Assembly (NCBI RefSeq): GCF_025567345.1
Contig: NZ_JAOQJS010000005.1
Coordinates: 310,001-374,000, forward strand
From: Coprococcus ammoniilyticus
GTDB taxonomy: Bacteria; Bacillota; Clostridia; Lachnospirales; Lachnospiraceae
DNA: 64,000 bases
Reading direction: 5' to 3'
Position 1 is the first letter of the stretch, and every line of letters starts with the position of its first letter. Shown here in pieces: positions 17,671 through 26,133 of the stretch. The position numbers and the translations under genes were made by a program. The notes below the pieces were generated by a model. It was given only the letters and a program-made list of their open reading frames with translations. It made no database searches and had not been told where the DNA came from.

Positions 17671-19392
17671 TTATGCTTCCTTTTCAGCAGTCTTCTCATG
17701 CTTCATAAGAACAAGTTTTCTGATACATGTAATTGCTACAATGATACCAAGTACGATAAGGAATACTGCAACAATGAGCTGAAGTCCTTCAACAAGGAAT
17801 GTACCGGTTCCGGCCTGGAACTTCTGGATATTTCCGATTACGTTGAGAACGATAGCTGTAAATGTTACAGCAAGCATTATAAGCATTGGTGGATAAAGCA
17901 TTGCATGCTTTCTGCTTGTTGCCTTGAGGAATACTGCTACACCAATCAGTACAAGTGCTGCAAGCATCTGGTTTGCTGATCCGAAGAGTGGCCATACATT
18001 TGAATATCCACCCTTGCAGAGAAGGTAACCAAAGAACAATGTTATAACTGTAGCTAAATACTTATTTGTAAGAATCTTCTGCCATACAGGCATCTGAGAT
18101 GGATCTGTAGTATCTCCCATGAACAGCTCCTGGAATGACATACGTCCGATACGTGCGACTGAATCAAGGGATGTCAGAGCAAGTGCTGATACACACATGG
18201 TCATGAATACATTTGCTACTGAATTTGGAAGTCCGAACTTCTCAAGGAAACCTGCGATACCCTGTGAGAAGATCTGGAATGGTGTAAGTCCTTCCGGTGC
18301 TTTTCCTCCAACTGCTACTGCGCCAACTACGATCAATGAAATAACACCGAGGAGTGTCTCAAGGATCATTGCGCCATAACCTACGAATAACATATCTTTT
18401 TCATTTCTGATCGTCTTTGATGATGTTCCTGATGAAACAAGGCTGTGGAAACCGGAAACCGCACCACAGGCGATCGTTACAAACAATGTTGGGAACAGAT
18501 AACTCTTAGCACCTGTTGACGATACAACTGTGAAACCATTGAAAGCGTTCAGCCCCATATTCGGATGTCCAACCAGAACACCGACAAATGCTCCAACCAA
18601 CATACCAACAAGCATGAATGTTGTCATGTAATCTCTTGGCTGCATAAGTAACCACATAGGAAGTACGGATGCAAGGAACAGATATGCCATGATAACGTAG
18701 TTCCACTGGTCACCGTTTAAGTACCAAGGAAGCTTCATACCTACTGCAAACATTGCAACGATGAGGACGATAGCAACGATCGCTTTCACCCACTCCTTCA
18801 TATTCTTACAGGTCTTCATAACAACACCGAGTACCATAGCGACAACAATGAATAACATAGATACCGTAGCGGCTGCTGCACCGTTAAAGTTCTTTGTTAC
18901 TGCTCCGTCAGCACCTGTCGTGAATCCGTTAAATGTTGATGAAACCATAGATGTGAAGGCTGCAATAACAAGAAGTGTAAAGAGCCAGCAGAACAGTGAG
19001 AAGAATCTTCTTCCTGCCTTGCCTATGTACTTCTCAATAACAAGTCCGATGGACTTACCTTCATTTTTAACGGATGCATACAGAGAACCGAAATCCTGTA
19101 CTGCACCGAAGAATACGCCTCCGACAAGCAGCCAGAGTAAAACCGGTACCCATCCAAACATTGCCGCAATGATTGGTCCCTGTACAGGTCCCGCACCTGC
19201 GATGGATGAAAACTGATGTGCAAATACTGTAAGCTTTGATGATGGCACATAATCCTTTCCATCTTCATTTGCAACGGCCGGGGTCTTTGCATTTGCATCT
19301 ACGCCCCATTTCTTAGCAAGCCATCTTCCGTAACCCAGATAGCCAGCTCCTAAAACTACTACTGCGATAAGAATAATTACCAAACTATTCAT
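17671..19392 (-). CDS. cstA: Carbon starvation protein CstA-family transporter
   Basis: This 573-residue multi-pass membrane protein of the CstA family transports peptides or pyruvate in characterised bacteria. The conserved family segments are present: GYGRWLAKKWGVD, VFAHQFSSIAGAGPVQGPII, FFGAVQDFGSLYASVKNEG, and the C-terminal WPLFGSANQMLAALVL. The start has AAGGAG 7 bp upstream. Upstream lies a T-box leader, so expression probably answers to an uncharged tRNA, which fits uptake of an amino-acid source. Confidence 0.95.
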   Translation of the reverse strand: MNSLVIILIAVVVLGAGYLGYGRWLAKKWGVDANAKTPAVANEDGKDYVPSSKLTVFAHQFSSIAGAGPVQGPIIAAMFGWVPVLLWLLVGGVFFGAVQDFGSLYASVKNEGKSIGLVIEKYIGKAGRRFFSLFCWLFTLLVIAAFTSMVSSTFNGFTTGADGAVTKNFNGAAAATVSMLFIVVAMVLGVVMKTCKNMKEWVKAIVAIVLIVAMFAVGMKLPWYLNGDQWNYVIMAYLFLASVLPMWLLMQPRDYMTTFMLVGMLVGAFVGVLVGHPNMGLNAFNGFTVVSSTGAKSYLFPTLFVTIACGAVSGFHSLVSSGTSSKTIRNEKDMLFVGYGAMILETLLGVISLIVVGAVAVGGKAPEGLTPFQIFSQGIAGFLEKFGLPNSVANVFMTMCVSALALTSLDSVARIGRMSFQELFMGDTTDPSQMPVWQKILTNKYLATVITLFFGYLLCKGGYSNVWPLFGSANQMLAALVLIGVAVFLKATSRKHAMLYPPMLIMLAVTFTAIVLNVIGNIQKFQAGTGTFLVEGLQLIVAVFLIVLGIIVAITCIRKLVLMKHEKTAEKEA

Positions 19393-19470
19393 ATCATTCT
19401 CCTTCCTTCCGCCATGTGGCAGATACTTGATTATAGTATGTTCACAAAGAGTTTATACAAAAACATATCT

Positions 19471-19495
19471 TTTATAGGACGACCTTTCCTATAAA
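19471..19495. repeat. TTTATAGG...CCTATAAA inverted motif, copy 1
   Basis: A perfect 8-bp inverted repeat with a 9-bp spacer lies directly after the T-box terminator on the minus strand. A near copy is at 22961-22985, also directly after a terminator. Function unknown. Confidence 0.5.
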
Positions 19496-19496
19496 T

Positions 19497-19800
19497 TAAA
19501 AAAAGCTTTCGTCTTCATGTAATTCCATAAAGACGAAAGCCTGTAAACTTCCGCGTTACCACTTTATTTGCCATTCAAAAAAATGACCACTCAACCTCAT
19601 CTCATAAGCTCACACTGTAGAAATAAGTTTCTTTGTAACGGTAGAAAACCGGTGACACCTAATGTCCATATCTGGAATTCAGTGCACTGCTCGCAGAGGA
19701 TAACCACTAAAAACATACACCGTCTCACACCACCCGGCGGCTCTCTGAAATACTCCTTTTTTAATGATCGTATTCTGTTCGTTGCATTTGCTCTTTGTTA
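19497..19800 (-). promoter_or_regulatory. T-box leader upstream of cstA
   Basis: The minus strand shows a stem I start with AGAGAGCCGCCGGGTGGTG, the conserved T-box sequence AAGTGGTAACGCGG (19551-19564), and then a strong terminator (19497-19541) with arms GCTTTCGTCTT and AAGACGAAAGC plus a T-run. This is the standard order of a transcriptional T-box riboswitch. I could not place the specifier codon with confidence. cstA starts about 100 bp further on, on the same strand. Confidence 0.85.
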
Positions 19801-19878
19801 ACTGCTAATTTAGCACTCTGTTTTTTTGTTGTCAAGAGCGATTTTAAATTTTTTTGACTTTTTCTGAATGATTTTTCC

Positions 19879-21285
19879 CTATTCTTTACCATCCCAACAA
19901 TAAGTACACAGCTTGCACTTATCGATTCCAACGGATTCAAGCATATCGTCTAAGCGATTGAAACGCAATGATGTAAAGTTCAGTTCCTTACGGATCTCCT
20001 CAACCATTGTTTCGTATTTCTCAGATTCCGGATCTGCATACTCCTGTAATACTTCATCGGTTACATTTCCATTCTCCAAACGATCGATCACACGACGGGT
20101 GATCAGATCCATTTCTGATGATGAACGAGAGAAATTCAGATATTTACATCCATATAATAACGGCGGGCAGGCAGGACGGATATGTACTTCCTTCGCACCA
20201 CTCTCATATAAGAACTCAGTTGTTTCACGAAGCTGGGTTCCACGTACGATGGAATCGTCAATCAGAAGAAGGCTCTTATCACGGATCAGTTCATCCACTG
20301 CTAACAGCTTCATCTTCGCGATCAGATTTCTCTTACTCTGGATCGTTGGCATGAAAGAACGTGGCCAGGTCGGTGTATATTTGATAAATGGTCTGGAAAA
20401 TGGGATTCCGGATTCATTTGCATAGCCGATTGCATGAGCGATACCGGAGTCCGGCACACCGGCTACGATATCCGGCTTTACGTTATCACGCTTCGCCATC
20501 GCCTTACCACAGTTATACCGCATCTGCTCTACGCTTGTGCCCTCATAGGAACTGGATGGATAACCATAATATACCCAGAGGAAGGTACAGATCTTCATTT
20601 CTTTATTCGGATTGACCAGCGTGATACAGTTCTTGTCTGTCACGACAGCGATCTCTCCCGGTCCAAGTTCCTTATAGTCCCTATATCCAAGATTTTTATA
20701 TGCAAAATTCTCAAAGGTTATACAATAGGCATCCTCTTTCTTACCGATGACAACCGGTGTTCTGCCGTATTTGTCACGGGCTGCATAGATTCCCGCCTGA
20801 TTCATCAACAGAATAGATACAGAACCATCGATAGAATCAAGTGCAAACTGAATTCCTTCGATCAGATTTTCCTTCTGATTGATCAGCGCCGCGATCAGCT
20901 CCGTTGCATTGATGTCCCCACCGCTCATTTCTAAGAAATGGGAATGTCCATTCTTGAACAGCATCTTTGTAAGCTCGTCTGTGTTATTGATCTTGCTGAC
21001 TGTTGTAAGTGCATAAGTGCCATGATGAGAACGTACGATCAATGGCTGCGGTTCGTAATCGGAGATACATCCGATTCCCATATGACCACTCATTTCCTGA
21101 ACATCTTTGTCAAATTTTGTACGAAATGGTGCATTCTCAATATTGTGGATCGCACGGTTAAATCCGTCTTCTCCATATACTGCCATTCCACCTCGTCTTG
21201 TTCCCAGATGTGAATGGTAGTCGATACCAAAGAACAAATCAAATACACAATCCTGCTTTGATGCTACGCCAAAAAATCCGCCCAT
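19879..21285 (-). CDS. Amidophosphoribosyltransferase-like protein with degenerate glutaminase site
   Basis: This 468-residue protein has PurF architecture: an Ntn glutaminase-like domain (1-230) and a phosphoribosyltransferase domain with the PRPP loop LLLIDDSIVRGT (339-350). The N-terminus is MGGFFGVA, so the catalytic Cys that should follow Met is Gly. The usual RYST segment reads GHMGIGCIS, and the HNGN loop reads HHGTY. The start is well supported (AGGAAAAGGCA before ATG). It ends with a CxxCxxC cluster near residue 455. It may use free ammonia or be a PurF paralogue with another role. It stands apart from any pur genes here. Confidence 0.85.
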   Translation of the reverse strand: MGGFFGVASKQDCVFDLFFGIDYHSHLGTRRGGMAVYGEDGFNRAIHNIENAPFRTKFDKDVQEMSGHMGIGCISDYEPQPLIVRSHHGTYALTTVSKINNTDELTKMLFKNGHSHFLEMSGGDINATELIAALINQKENLIEGIQFALDSIDGSVSILLMNQAGIYAARDKYGRTPVVIGKKEDAYCITFENFAYKNLGYRDYKELGPGEIAVVTDKNCITLVNPNKEMKICTFLWVYYGYPSSSYEGTSVEQMRYNCGKAMAKRDNVKPDIVAGVPDSGIAHAIGYANESGIPFSRPFIKYTPTWPRSFMPTIQSKRNLIAKMKLLAVDELIRDKSLLLIDDSIVRGTQLRETTEFLYESGAKEVHIRPACPPLLYGCKYLNFSRSSSEMDLITRRVIDRLENGNVTDEVLQEYADPESEKYETMVEEIRKELNFTSLRFNRLDDMLESVGIDKCKLCTYCWDGKE

Positions 21286-21344
21286 TGCCTTTTCCTCGCT
21301 TTTCTAAAACTCTCATGACATTCCTCAACAAATGCTTCCATAAC

Positions 21345-21490
21345 GAGATGTATCCATATATATTCTTTATTTCACAGAACACTTGCGTTCTATTTTTACG
21401 CAACGGTACTAAGCTCTCTGCTAATCGCAGATCGCTAAGGACCGGCGTAAAAAGAGGTCTGTTACATAAAAATATATATGTCTACATCTC
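21345..21490. repeat. Long-hairpin element C
   Basis: This 146-bp element can fold into one long hairpin. GAGATGTA (21345-21352) is followed by a CATATATATT stretch that pairs with AATATATATG before TACATCTC, and TTTTTACGC pairs with GCGTAAAAA. The apical core, ACGCAACGGTACTAAGCTC (21399-21417) and CGCTAAGGACCGGCGT (21433-21448), is shared with element D and in part with A. It lies just upstream of the PurF-like gene. Confidence 0.7.
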
Positions 21491-21634
21491 TGTTTTCTAG
21501 TACAATCTCATATCTCTTTGTCAATTCATATCAATATTTTCTTCAGTGATAATTCTTCGTTTTTTTACAAAACCTTTTTTATTTTATAGGATGTACTTAC
21601 ATAAATCAATAATTTCTATCAAAAAACGTAATAA

Positions 21635-21705
21635 AAAAAGAACAAGATCATACACTTATCGGGCTGCAAACAGCTTGCGAAAATATGTATAATGTTGTTC
21701 TTTTT
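21635..21705 (-). terminator. Terminator of the HD-domain gene
   Basis: The arms AAAAAGAACAA and TTGTTCTTTTT enclose a partly paired 49-bp interior. It lies about 50 bp downstream of the HD gene stop on the minus strand. Between it and element C (21491-21634) I see nothing else. Confidence 0.6.
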
Positions 21706-21756
21706 CTATAGATGTCAATATTATTCTTTAGCTATATGCAGCATGCTGCATTATGA

Positions 21757-22239
21757 TCAGCCTCTGACGGTTTTTGTGACGGCAAGGCGGAGGACTCTGG
21801 TGGTTTCTTCGGCGGCGCACAACTTATCCGCCCATGTTACGATCCAGCTCTCCCGGAACTTTGGAGGTGTTATGTTGAGTGGGAACATATGCTTTCGGAT
21901 GATATCCCGCTCAATGAAGTTCAAATTGAAATCCCGTCTGGCATTATGCAAGGCTCGTTCTGCATGAAAAAAACCATGCAGCCGATGTCCGCCATCCTTC
22001 TCATGCCAGTCATACAAGAAATAATCATGAAGCAGTGCTCCACGCACCAGCGACCGTTCATCAATATATGCGGAACATTTCTCTGCAAGCTCCAGACTTT
22101 TCTCCGCCACCCGCAGGGAATGATCGTAACAGGTTATTGAACCATGTTGCACAAATGTTTTTTCTTTCTGCATACCCTCTGATGCCAGGATATCCGCACC
22201 ATATTTATATATTTTTTCTTCGATACGATTCGCTTCCAT
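21757..22239 (-). CDS. HD-domain phosphohydrolase
   Basis: This 160-residue HD-superfamily protein contains HGSITCYDHSLRVA, the HD doublet in RGALLHDYFLYDWH, and GFFHAERA, as in predicted metal-dependent phosphohydrolases. The size fits the single-domain group. The RBS is AGGAG 8 bp upstream. The substrate is unknown (a nucleotide or its derivative by family). It is monocistronic between two regulatory hairpins. Confidence 0.85.
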   Translation of the reverse strand: MEANRIEEKIYKYGADILASEGMQKEKTFVQHGSITCYDHSLRVAEKSLELAEKCSAYIDERSLVRGALLHDYFLYDWHEKDGGHRLHGFFHAERALHNARRDFNLNFIERDIIRKHMFPLNITPPKFRESWIVTWADKLCAAEETTRVLRLAVTKTVRG

Positions 22240-22399
22240 TTTGGATTCTCCTGAATTCCCTAATCTCTGTCTCTTACATCATTCAACTACTGCCAACTAT
22301 TTTCCAATTCCTTGCTTTTTTCTCAAACCGGCTATTTATTCTTACCCATGATAGCACAATTTATACGTGGTAAACTATTACTTTTTCTTAATGTTCTTT

Positions 22400-22876
22400 T
22401 TATTTTTCTTGATTCATTTTTACCGATAATTCCGGAACAACAACCTTGATCACATTCACCAATTTTGTCATTGGTTCTGTAATGATAAAATCTCTTCCCA
22501 GCTGACTCTTTATTATAAGCTCCAGTCCCATAACCTTCTCATCAACATCGGTCAGAATGCTGGCAGTTCCTTCTCCCATCACGCAAGCATAATTTGCCCC
22601 ATATTCACATGGAACTTCACCACCACTGGTCAGTACCATATCTGTATCAATCTCGATAAATACATTTGGATTGGCTGCGATCACGTCATATTTGCGTCCT
22701 TCCGTTGCGCCATGCATATATAACGTGAGTCCTCCATCCTTATAAATATATCCATAATGCAATGGAACGATGTATGCCTTTCCCTCATCCACCATTCCAA
22801 GATGAACCACGCCTGCTTTCTTTATGATCTGCTCGATCTTCACCGGATCTGTAACTGCTCTGTCCTGTCTTCTCAT
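22400..22876 (-). CDS. Pyridoxamine 5'-phosphate oxidase family FMN-binding protein (NimA-like)
   Basis: This 158-residue split-barrel flavoprotein has the NimA-type pattern: MRRQDRAVTDPVKIEQIIKK, then VHLGMVDEGKAYIVPLHYGY, LTLYMHGATEGRKYD, and FIEIDTD with a later CEYGANYACVMGEGTA. Members bind FMN or heme, and some reduce nitroimidazoles; the physiological role here is unknown. The start has AAAGGAG 7 bp upstream. Confidence 0.87.
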   Translation of the reverse strand: MRRQDRAVTDPVKIEQIIKKAGVVHLGMVDEGKAYIVPLHYGYIYKDGGLTLYMHGATEGRKYDVIAANPNVFIEIDTDMVLTSGGEVPCEYGANYACVMGEGTASILTDVDEKVMGLELIIKSQLGRDFIITEPMTKLVNVIKVVVPELSVKMNQEK

Positions 22877-22960
22877 CTATTTTCTCCTTTCAGCCACATT
22901 GGGCTTAAAATAATTATTAAAGACATATTTTCCATCCCTCAATCATCAACAATAAACTTA

Positions 22961-22985
22961 TGAATAGGGCGTACTTTCCTATAAA
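22961..22985. repeat. TTTATAGG...CCTAT motif, copy 2
   Basis: GAATAGGGCGTACTTTCCTA followed by TAAA is a near copy of the motif at 19471-19495. It again sits directly 3' of a terminator on the minus strand. Confidence 0.4.
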
Positions 22986-22993
22986 GTAAAAAA

Positions 22994-23028
22994 AACAGAG
23001 AATTCGCACATCGTCGAACCTCTCTGTT
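22994..23028 (-). terminator. Terminator of the M20 amidohydrolase gene
   Basis: AACAGAGA and TCTCTGTT arms with an inner TTCG/CGAA pair are followed by a T-run on the minus strand. It is about 75 bp downstream of the amidohydrolase stop. Confidence 0.75.
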
Positions 23029-23101
23029 CTTTTTTATTATATACCAGCTTTATGTTATCTGGCAAGGGAGCATTTATAAATATTTAAAGTTGCATACAGA
23101 A

Positions 23102-24310
23102 TTAACATTCCCCCTCTTTTATGTCAACACACAACCCGGCAAACATAGTAACTGCGGTTTCAAGTATGGCATCGGGAAATTCGAAATGTTCCGTATGAAG
23201 CTGAGCATAATCCTCTCCGTCACCAATGCCGAAAAATGCTCCCTTTGTCTCCTGCAAATACCAACCGAAGTCCTCCGACCAGCGCATCGGTTCAGGCAGC
23301 TCCATATATGGAATCTGCTGAGAAGCCGCACACGCCCGGATCTTCTGCACCTGTTCCGCATGATTATCCGTAGATGGAAACCGTTCAATCTCCTTTATCG
23401 AAAGTTCCAGAGCTTCCTTCTGTGCCATAACTTCTGCCAGCTTACGAATCTCTGCCAGATAATCATGAAATACCTGTTCGCCTTCACCTCGAACGGTAAG
23501 TCTCAGATATCCGTCCGATGCCGCTACACCATAGTTCTCACTTCCAAGTTCCATCCCGATCAAAGTCATGCGGACAAATCCTTTTGTCTCATTAAACTGC
23601 TCTGTCAGTTCTTCAATCTGAAGCAAGAGTCCGGCAAGTGCATATCCGGGATTTCTGCCAGCTTCCGGATATGCTGCGTGGCTCGGCGTTCCTGTCATGT
23701 GGATCTCTAAGCCCGTTGAAGCACATGCAAATGTTCCATCCTTCACAAGTACCGTTCCAAGCGACTTCCCCGGTATATTATGAAAGCCATAGATTTCTCC
23801 GATATGCGTTTCTTTGATCAGGCTTCTGCAAAGCTCTGCGCCCTTTCCAATCTCCTCCGCCGGTTGGAAGATCAGATATACATCCTGTGTCAACGGATCT
23901 TTTCTGCTGTCCAGATACAAGCCAAGTCCACATAGCACACTGCTGTGTCCATCATGTCCACAGAAATGTCCCGGCTTTCCATCCTTGCCACATACCGCAT
24001 CCATATCTGCCCGGAATGCAATCGGTGGCTTATATTCCGTCATTTGCTCTGGTATTTCCGCAGCCACTTCACTCACATGGAATGTTTTATCATTTTCTGT
24101 GGTTACCCGATCATATGCTCTTTTCACCGCATAAAACCATGCCCCACAATCTACGATCTCTAATGCTGTATGCGATTTTAAGAAATCCATCAGCAACTGT
24201 TTTGTCTTTACTTCCTGCATGGAATGCTCCGGGATCCGGTGGAGCTGCTTTCGCAGTTCCATTATTTGCTCTATAATCTGTTTATCTATATATTGCTCTC
24301 TCTTATCCAT
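23102..24310 (-). CDS. M20 family amidohydrolase/peptidase
   Basis: This 402-residue zinc-dependent amidohydrolase of the M20D type (hippurate, IAA-amino acid and aminobenzoyl-glutamate hydrolases) has the N-terminal LRKQLHRIPEHSMQE. The metal-binding motifs are GHFCGHDGHSSVLCGLGLYL and FQPAEEIGKGAELC, where Glu pairs act as base and ligand. A dimerisation domain starts around SLGTVLVKDGTFACASTGLE. The likely substrate is an N-acyl or amide-linked amino acid. The start ATG at 24308-24310 has GAGGG 9 bp upstream. Confidence 0.9.
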   Translation of the reverse strand: MDKREQYIDKQIIEQIMELRKQLHRIPEHSMQEVKTKQLLMDFLKSHTALEIVDCGAWFYAVKRAYDRVTTENDKTFHVSEVAAEIPEQMTEYKPPIAFRADMDAVCGKDGKPGHFCGHDGHSSVLCGLGLYLDSRKDPLTQDVYLIFQPAEEIGKGAELCRSLIKETHIGEIYGFHNIPGKSLGTVLVKDGTFACASTGLEIHMTGTPSHAAYPEAGRNPGYALAGLLLQIEELTEQFNETKGFVRMTLIGMELGSENYGVAASDGYLRLTVRGEGEQVFHDYLAEIRKLAEVMAQKEALELSIKEIERFPSTDNHAEQVQKIRACAASQQIPYMELPEPMRWSEDFGWYLQETKGAFFGIGDGEDYAQLHTEHFEFPDAILETAVTMFAGLCVDIKEGEC

Positions 24311-24352
24311 ATCGTCAGCCCTCTATTCCCATAAATCTTCATCGTTTCATCG

Positions 24353-24715
24353 TTACTTCATAAGTATTTGTGCAGCAAATACCGCAGCAACACTTAATAT
24401 CACACTTAATCCTATATAAAGTATCGTAAATCCGTAATTCCCGCTCTGTATTAATTGATCTGTTTCCAGTGCAAATGTAGAAAACGTCGTAAATCCACCG
24501 CACACTCCCGTCTTTAATGTCAAAACCAGAAGTGGTGATACCTGATACTTTTCTGCCAACACAGAAATTAAGCCAATAACAAATGCTCCTATTACATTAA
24601 TCAATAATGTTTTTATCGGAAAGTTGTTTTGTGCTCCCACCGGTATTAAACCAATCAAATATCGAAGAATTGCACCTATGCCGCCTCCAACGCCAACTAA
24701 CAAACATTTTACCAT
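24353..24715 (-). CDS. crcB: Fluoride channel FluC/CrcB
   Basis: This 120-residue, four-helix membrane protein forms dual-topology fluoride-export channels. Motifs are GVGGGIGAILRYLIG, TLLINVIGAFVIGLIS (with the conserved Asn) and GVCGGFTTFSTFALET (the Phe and Thr/Ser pore track). Only one copy is seen, which fits a homodimer. A possible crcB riboswitch upstream (24716-24820) was not recognised. Confidence 0.93.
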   Translation of the reverse strand: MVKCLLVGVGGGIGAILRYLIGLIPVGAQNNFPIKTLLINVIGAFVIGLISVLAEKYQVSPLLVLTLKTGVCGGFTTFSTFALETDQLIQSGNYGFTILYIGLSVILSVAAVFAAQILMK

Positions 24716-24874
24716 TTTATCTTTTCTCTCTTTCTGTCATTTCATACCTACACTATCAAATGATAAAACAATACAAATTTTATGCAAGTATAATTTGTAT
24801 TTTTGTAACCTTTAAACCGGATGAATTGTGTTATTATTGAAAGGCCTTTTAACACAAGAAAAGAGGATGTGACT

Positions 24875-25363
24875 ATGCGATTACCAACACAAACTGTTAT
24901 ACAAATGTATCAGGACAATCTGTTCCGCATTGCATTTTCCATTTGTCAGAACCGGGAGGATGCCGAAGATGTTGTTCAGGAAACATTTCTACGCTATCAT
25001 TCAGGTGCCGTGGATTTTAACGATGAAATGCATATCCGGGCATGGCTGATCCGGGTTACGATCAATCAGTCAAAAAATATGCTTCGCACCTTCTGGCACA
25101 GGAACCGGACATCATTGGAAGATTATATGGAACAACTGAATTTTTCTGATACTGAAAGCCAGGAATTATTTGAAACAGTCATGAAGCTGCCGGAAAAATA
25201 CCGGACAGTGATCCATCTGTTTTATTATGAAGACTATTCCATTAAGGAAATTGCAGACATTCTAAAGATCAGCGAAAGCAACGTAAAGGTCCGGTTAAAC
25301 CGCGGACGTACCGTGCTTCGCGACACCCTAAAGGAGGCTTGGGACTATGAACAATCAGAATAA
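24875..25363 (+). CDS. ECF-type RNA polymerase sigma factor
   Basis: This 162-residue sigma-70 family factor has only regions 2 and 4. Region 2 is YQDNLFRIAFSICQNREDAE then DVVQETFLRYH, and region 4 has YEDYSIKEIADILKISESNV then KVRLNRGRTVLRD. I chose the ATG at 24875 because it has AGAGGA 7 bp upstream. It overlaps the following gene by 17 bp, which suggests that gene encodes its anti-sigma partner. TGTAACC about 70 bp upstream resembles an ECF -35 element, so autoregulation is possible. Confidence 0.9.
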   Translation: MRLPTQTVIQMYQDNLFRIAFSICQNREDAEDVVQETFLRYHSGAVDFNDEMHIRAWLIRVTINQSKNMLRTFWHRNRTSLEDYMEQLNFSDTESQELFETVMKLPEKYRTVIHLFYYEDYSIKEIADILKISESNVKVRLNRGRTVLRDTLKEAWDYEQSE

Positions 25364-25967
25364 AGAACGCTATAAGAAAACATTTGACATGATCCACTCA
25401 GATGCAGTCATCAACATCACCCCGGAACGCTCAAAGAAGCTGCGGATCCACACGATCACACGCAGACTTTCCTACGCAGTTGCCGGACTGGCAGCCATCT
25501 TCTGTCTGTCAAATGGCATCTGTCTGGCAGCAACCGGAAGCACCTGGGTGCATAAGGTATTCTCTACTGCAAATGGTACGAAGGTCGAATACGATGCAGA
25601 AGACGCTACCATGTCTTTCCGTATCGAATCAACCGATCAAACCTATGTCACCGCGAAAGCCGGAAGACTGTATTTCACCCTGAACGGACAGCAGACCGAT
25701 ATCACAGACAAATGCAGTACAGATACCTACTTCCGATATGATTACACGGATGCCGATCATATCACACATGTGATCGTCATAGGCGGAACTGCCGATGATT
25801 ATGGCTATGCCGAATATCTGTTTGATGCAGATGGTACTTATATCTTCAACAACATGAATGTATCTTCCGATACTCCGGCATGGTTTGTAAATGCGGAAAA
25901 AGATCTCGGTGTAGATGCGGAATCCTTATCGGATGAAGCTGCCACCTATTCCGTGACCGAAGAATAA
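25347..25967 (+). CDS. Membrane-anchored protein, probable anti-sigma factor
   Basis: This 206-residue protein has a cytosolic N-terminus of about 45 residues, one transmembrane segment (AVAGLAAIFCLSNGICLAAT) and an extracytoplasmic domain of about 135 residues. The topology and the 17-bp overlap with the ECF sigma gene suggest an anti-sigma or co-sensor role. The RBS AAAGGAGG is strong and lies inside the sigma gene. I see no zinc-binding HxxxCxxC motif. The role is inferred from context. Confidence 0.75.
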   Translation: MNNQNKERYKKTFDMIHSDAVINITPERSKKLRIHTITRRLSYAVAGLAAIFCLSNGICLAATGSTWVHKVFSTANGTKVEYDAEDATMSFRIESTDQTYVTAKAGRLYFTLNGQQTDITDKCSTDTYFRYDYTDADHITHVIVIGGTADDYGYAEYLFDADGTYIFNNMNVSSDTPAWFVNAEKDLGVDAESLSDEAATYSVTEE

Positions 25968-26133
25968 AAATTTTTAAAATAATTCCATAAATCCTCCATT
26001 TTCTTTCGTATATAAATTAAAGAAGCAAATAAACCGGACATTGATAAGACTATATATTTTTTTGAATATTCTTATTCACTGATATATGTTAGTATTATTC
26101 GTATCTGACCACGAAAGAAATGGAGGATTATTT

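Noticed and set aside
24716..24874. Fluoride (crcB) riboswitch upstream of the fluoride channel gene
   Set aside because: I could not find the GGCGAUGGAGUUC-like core in either strand of the gap.
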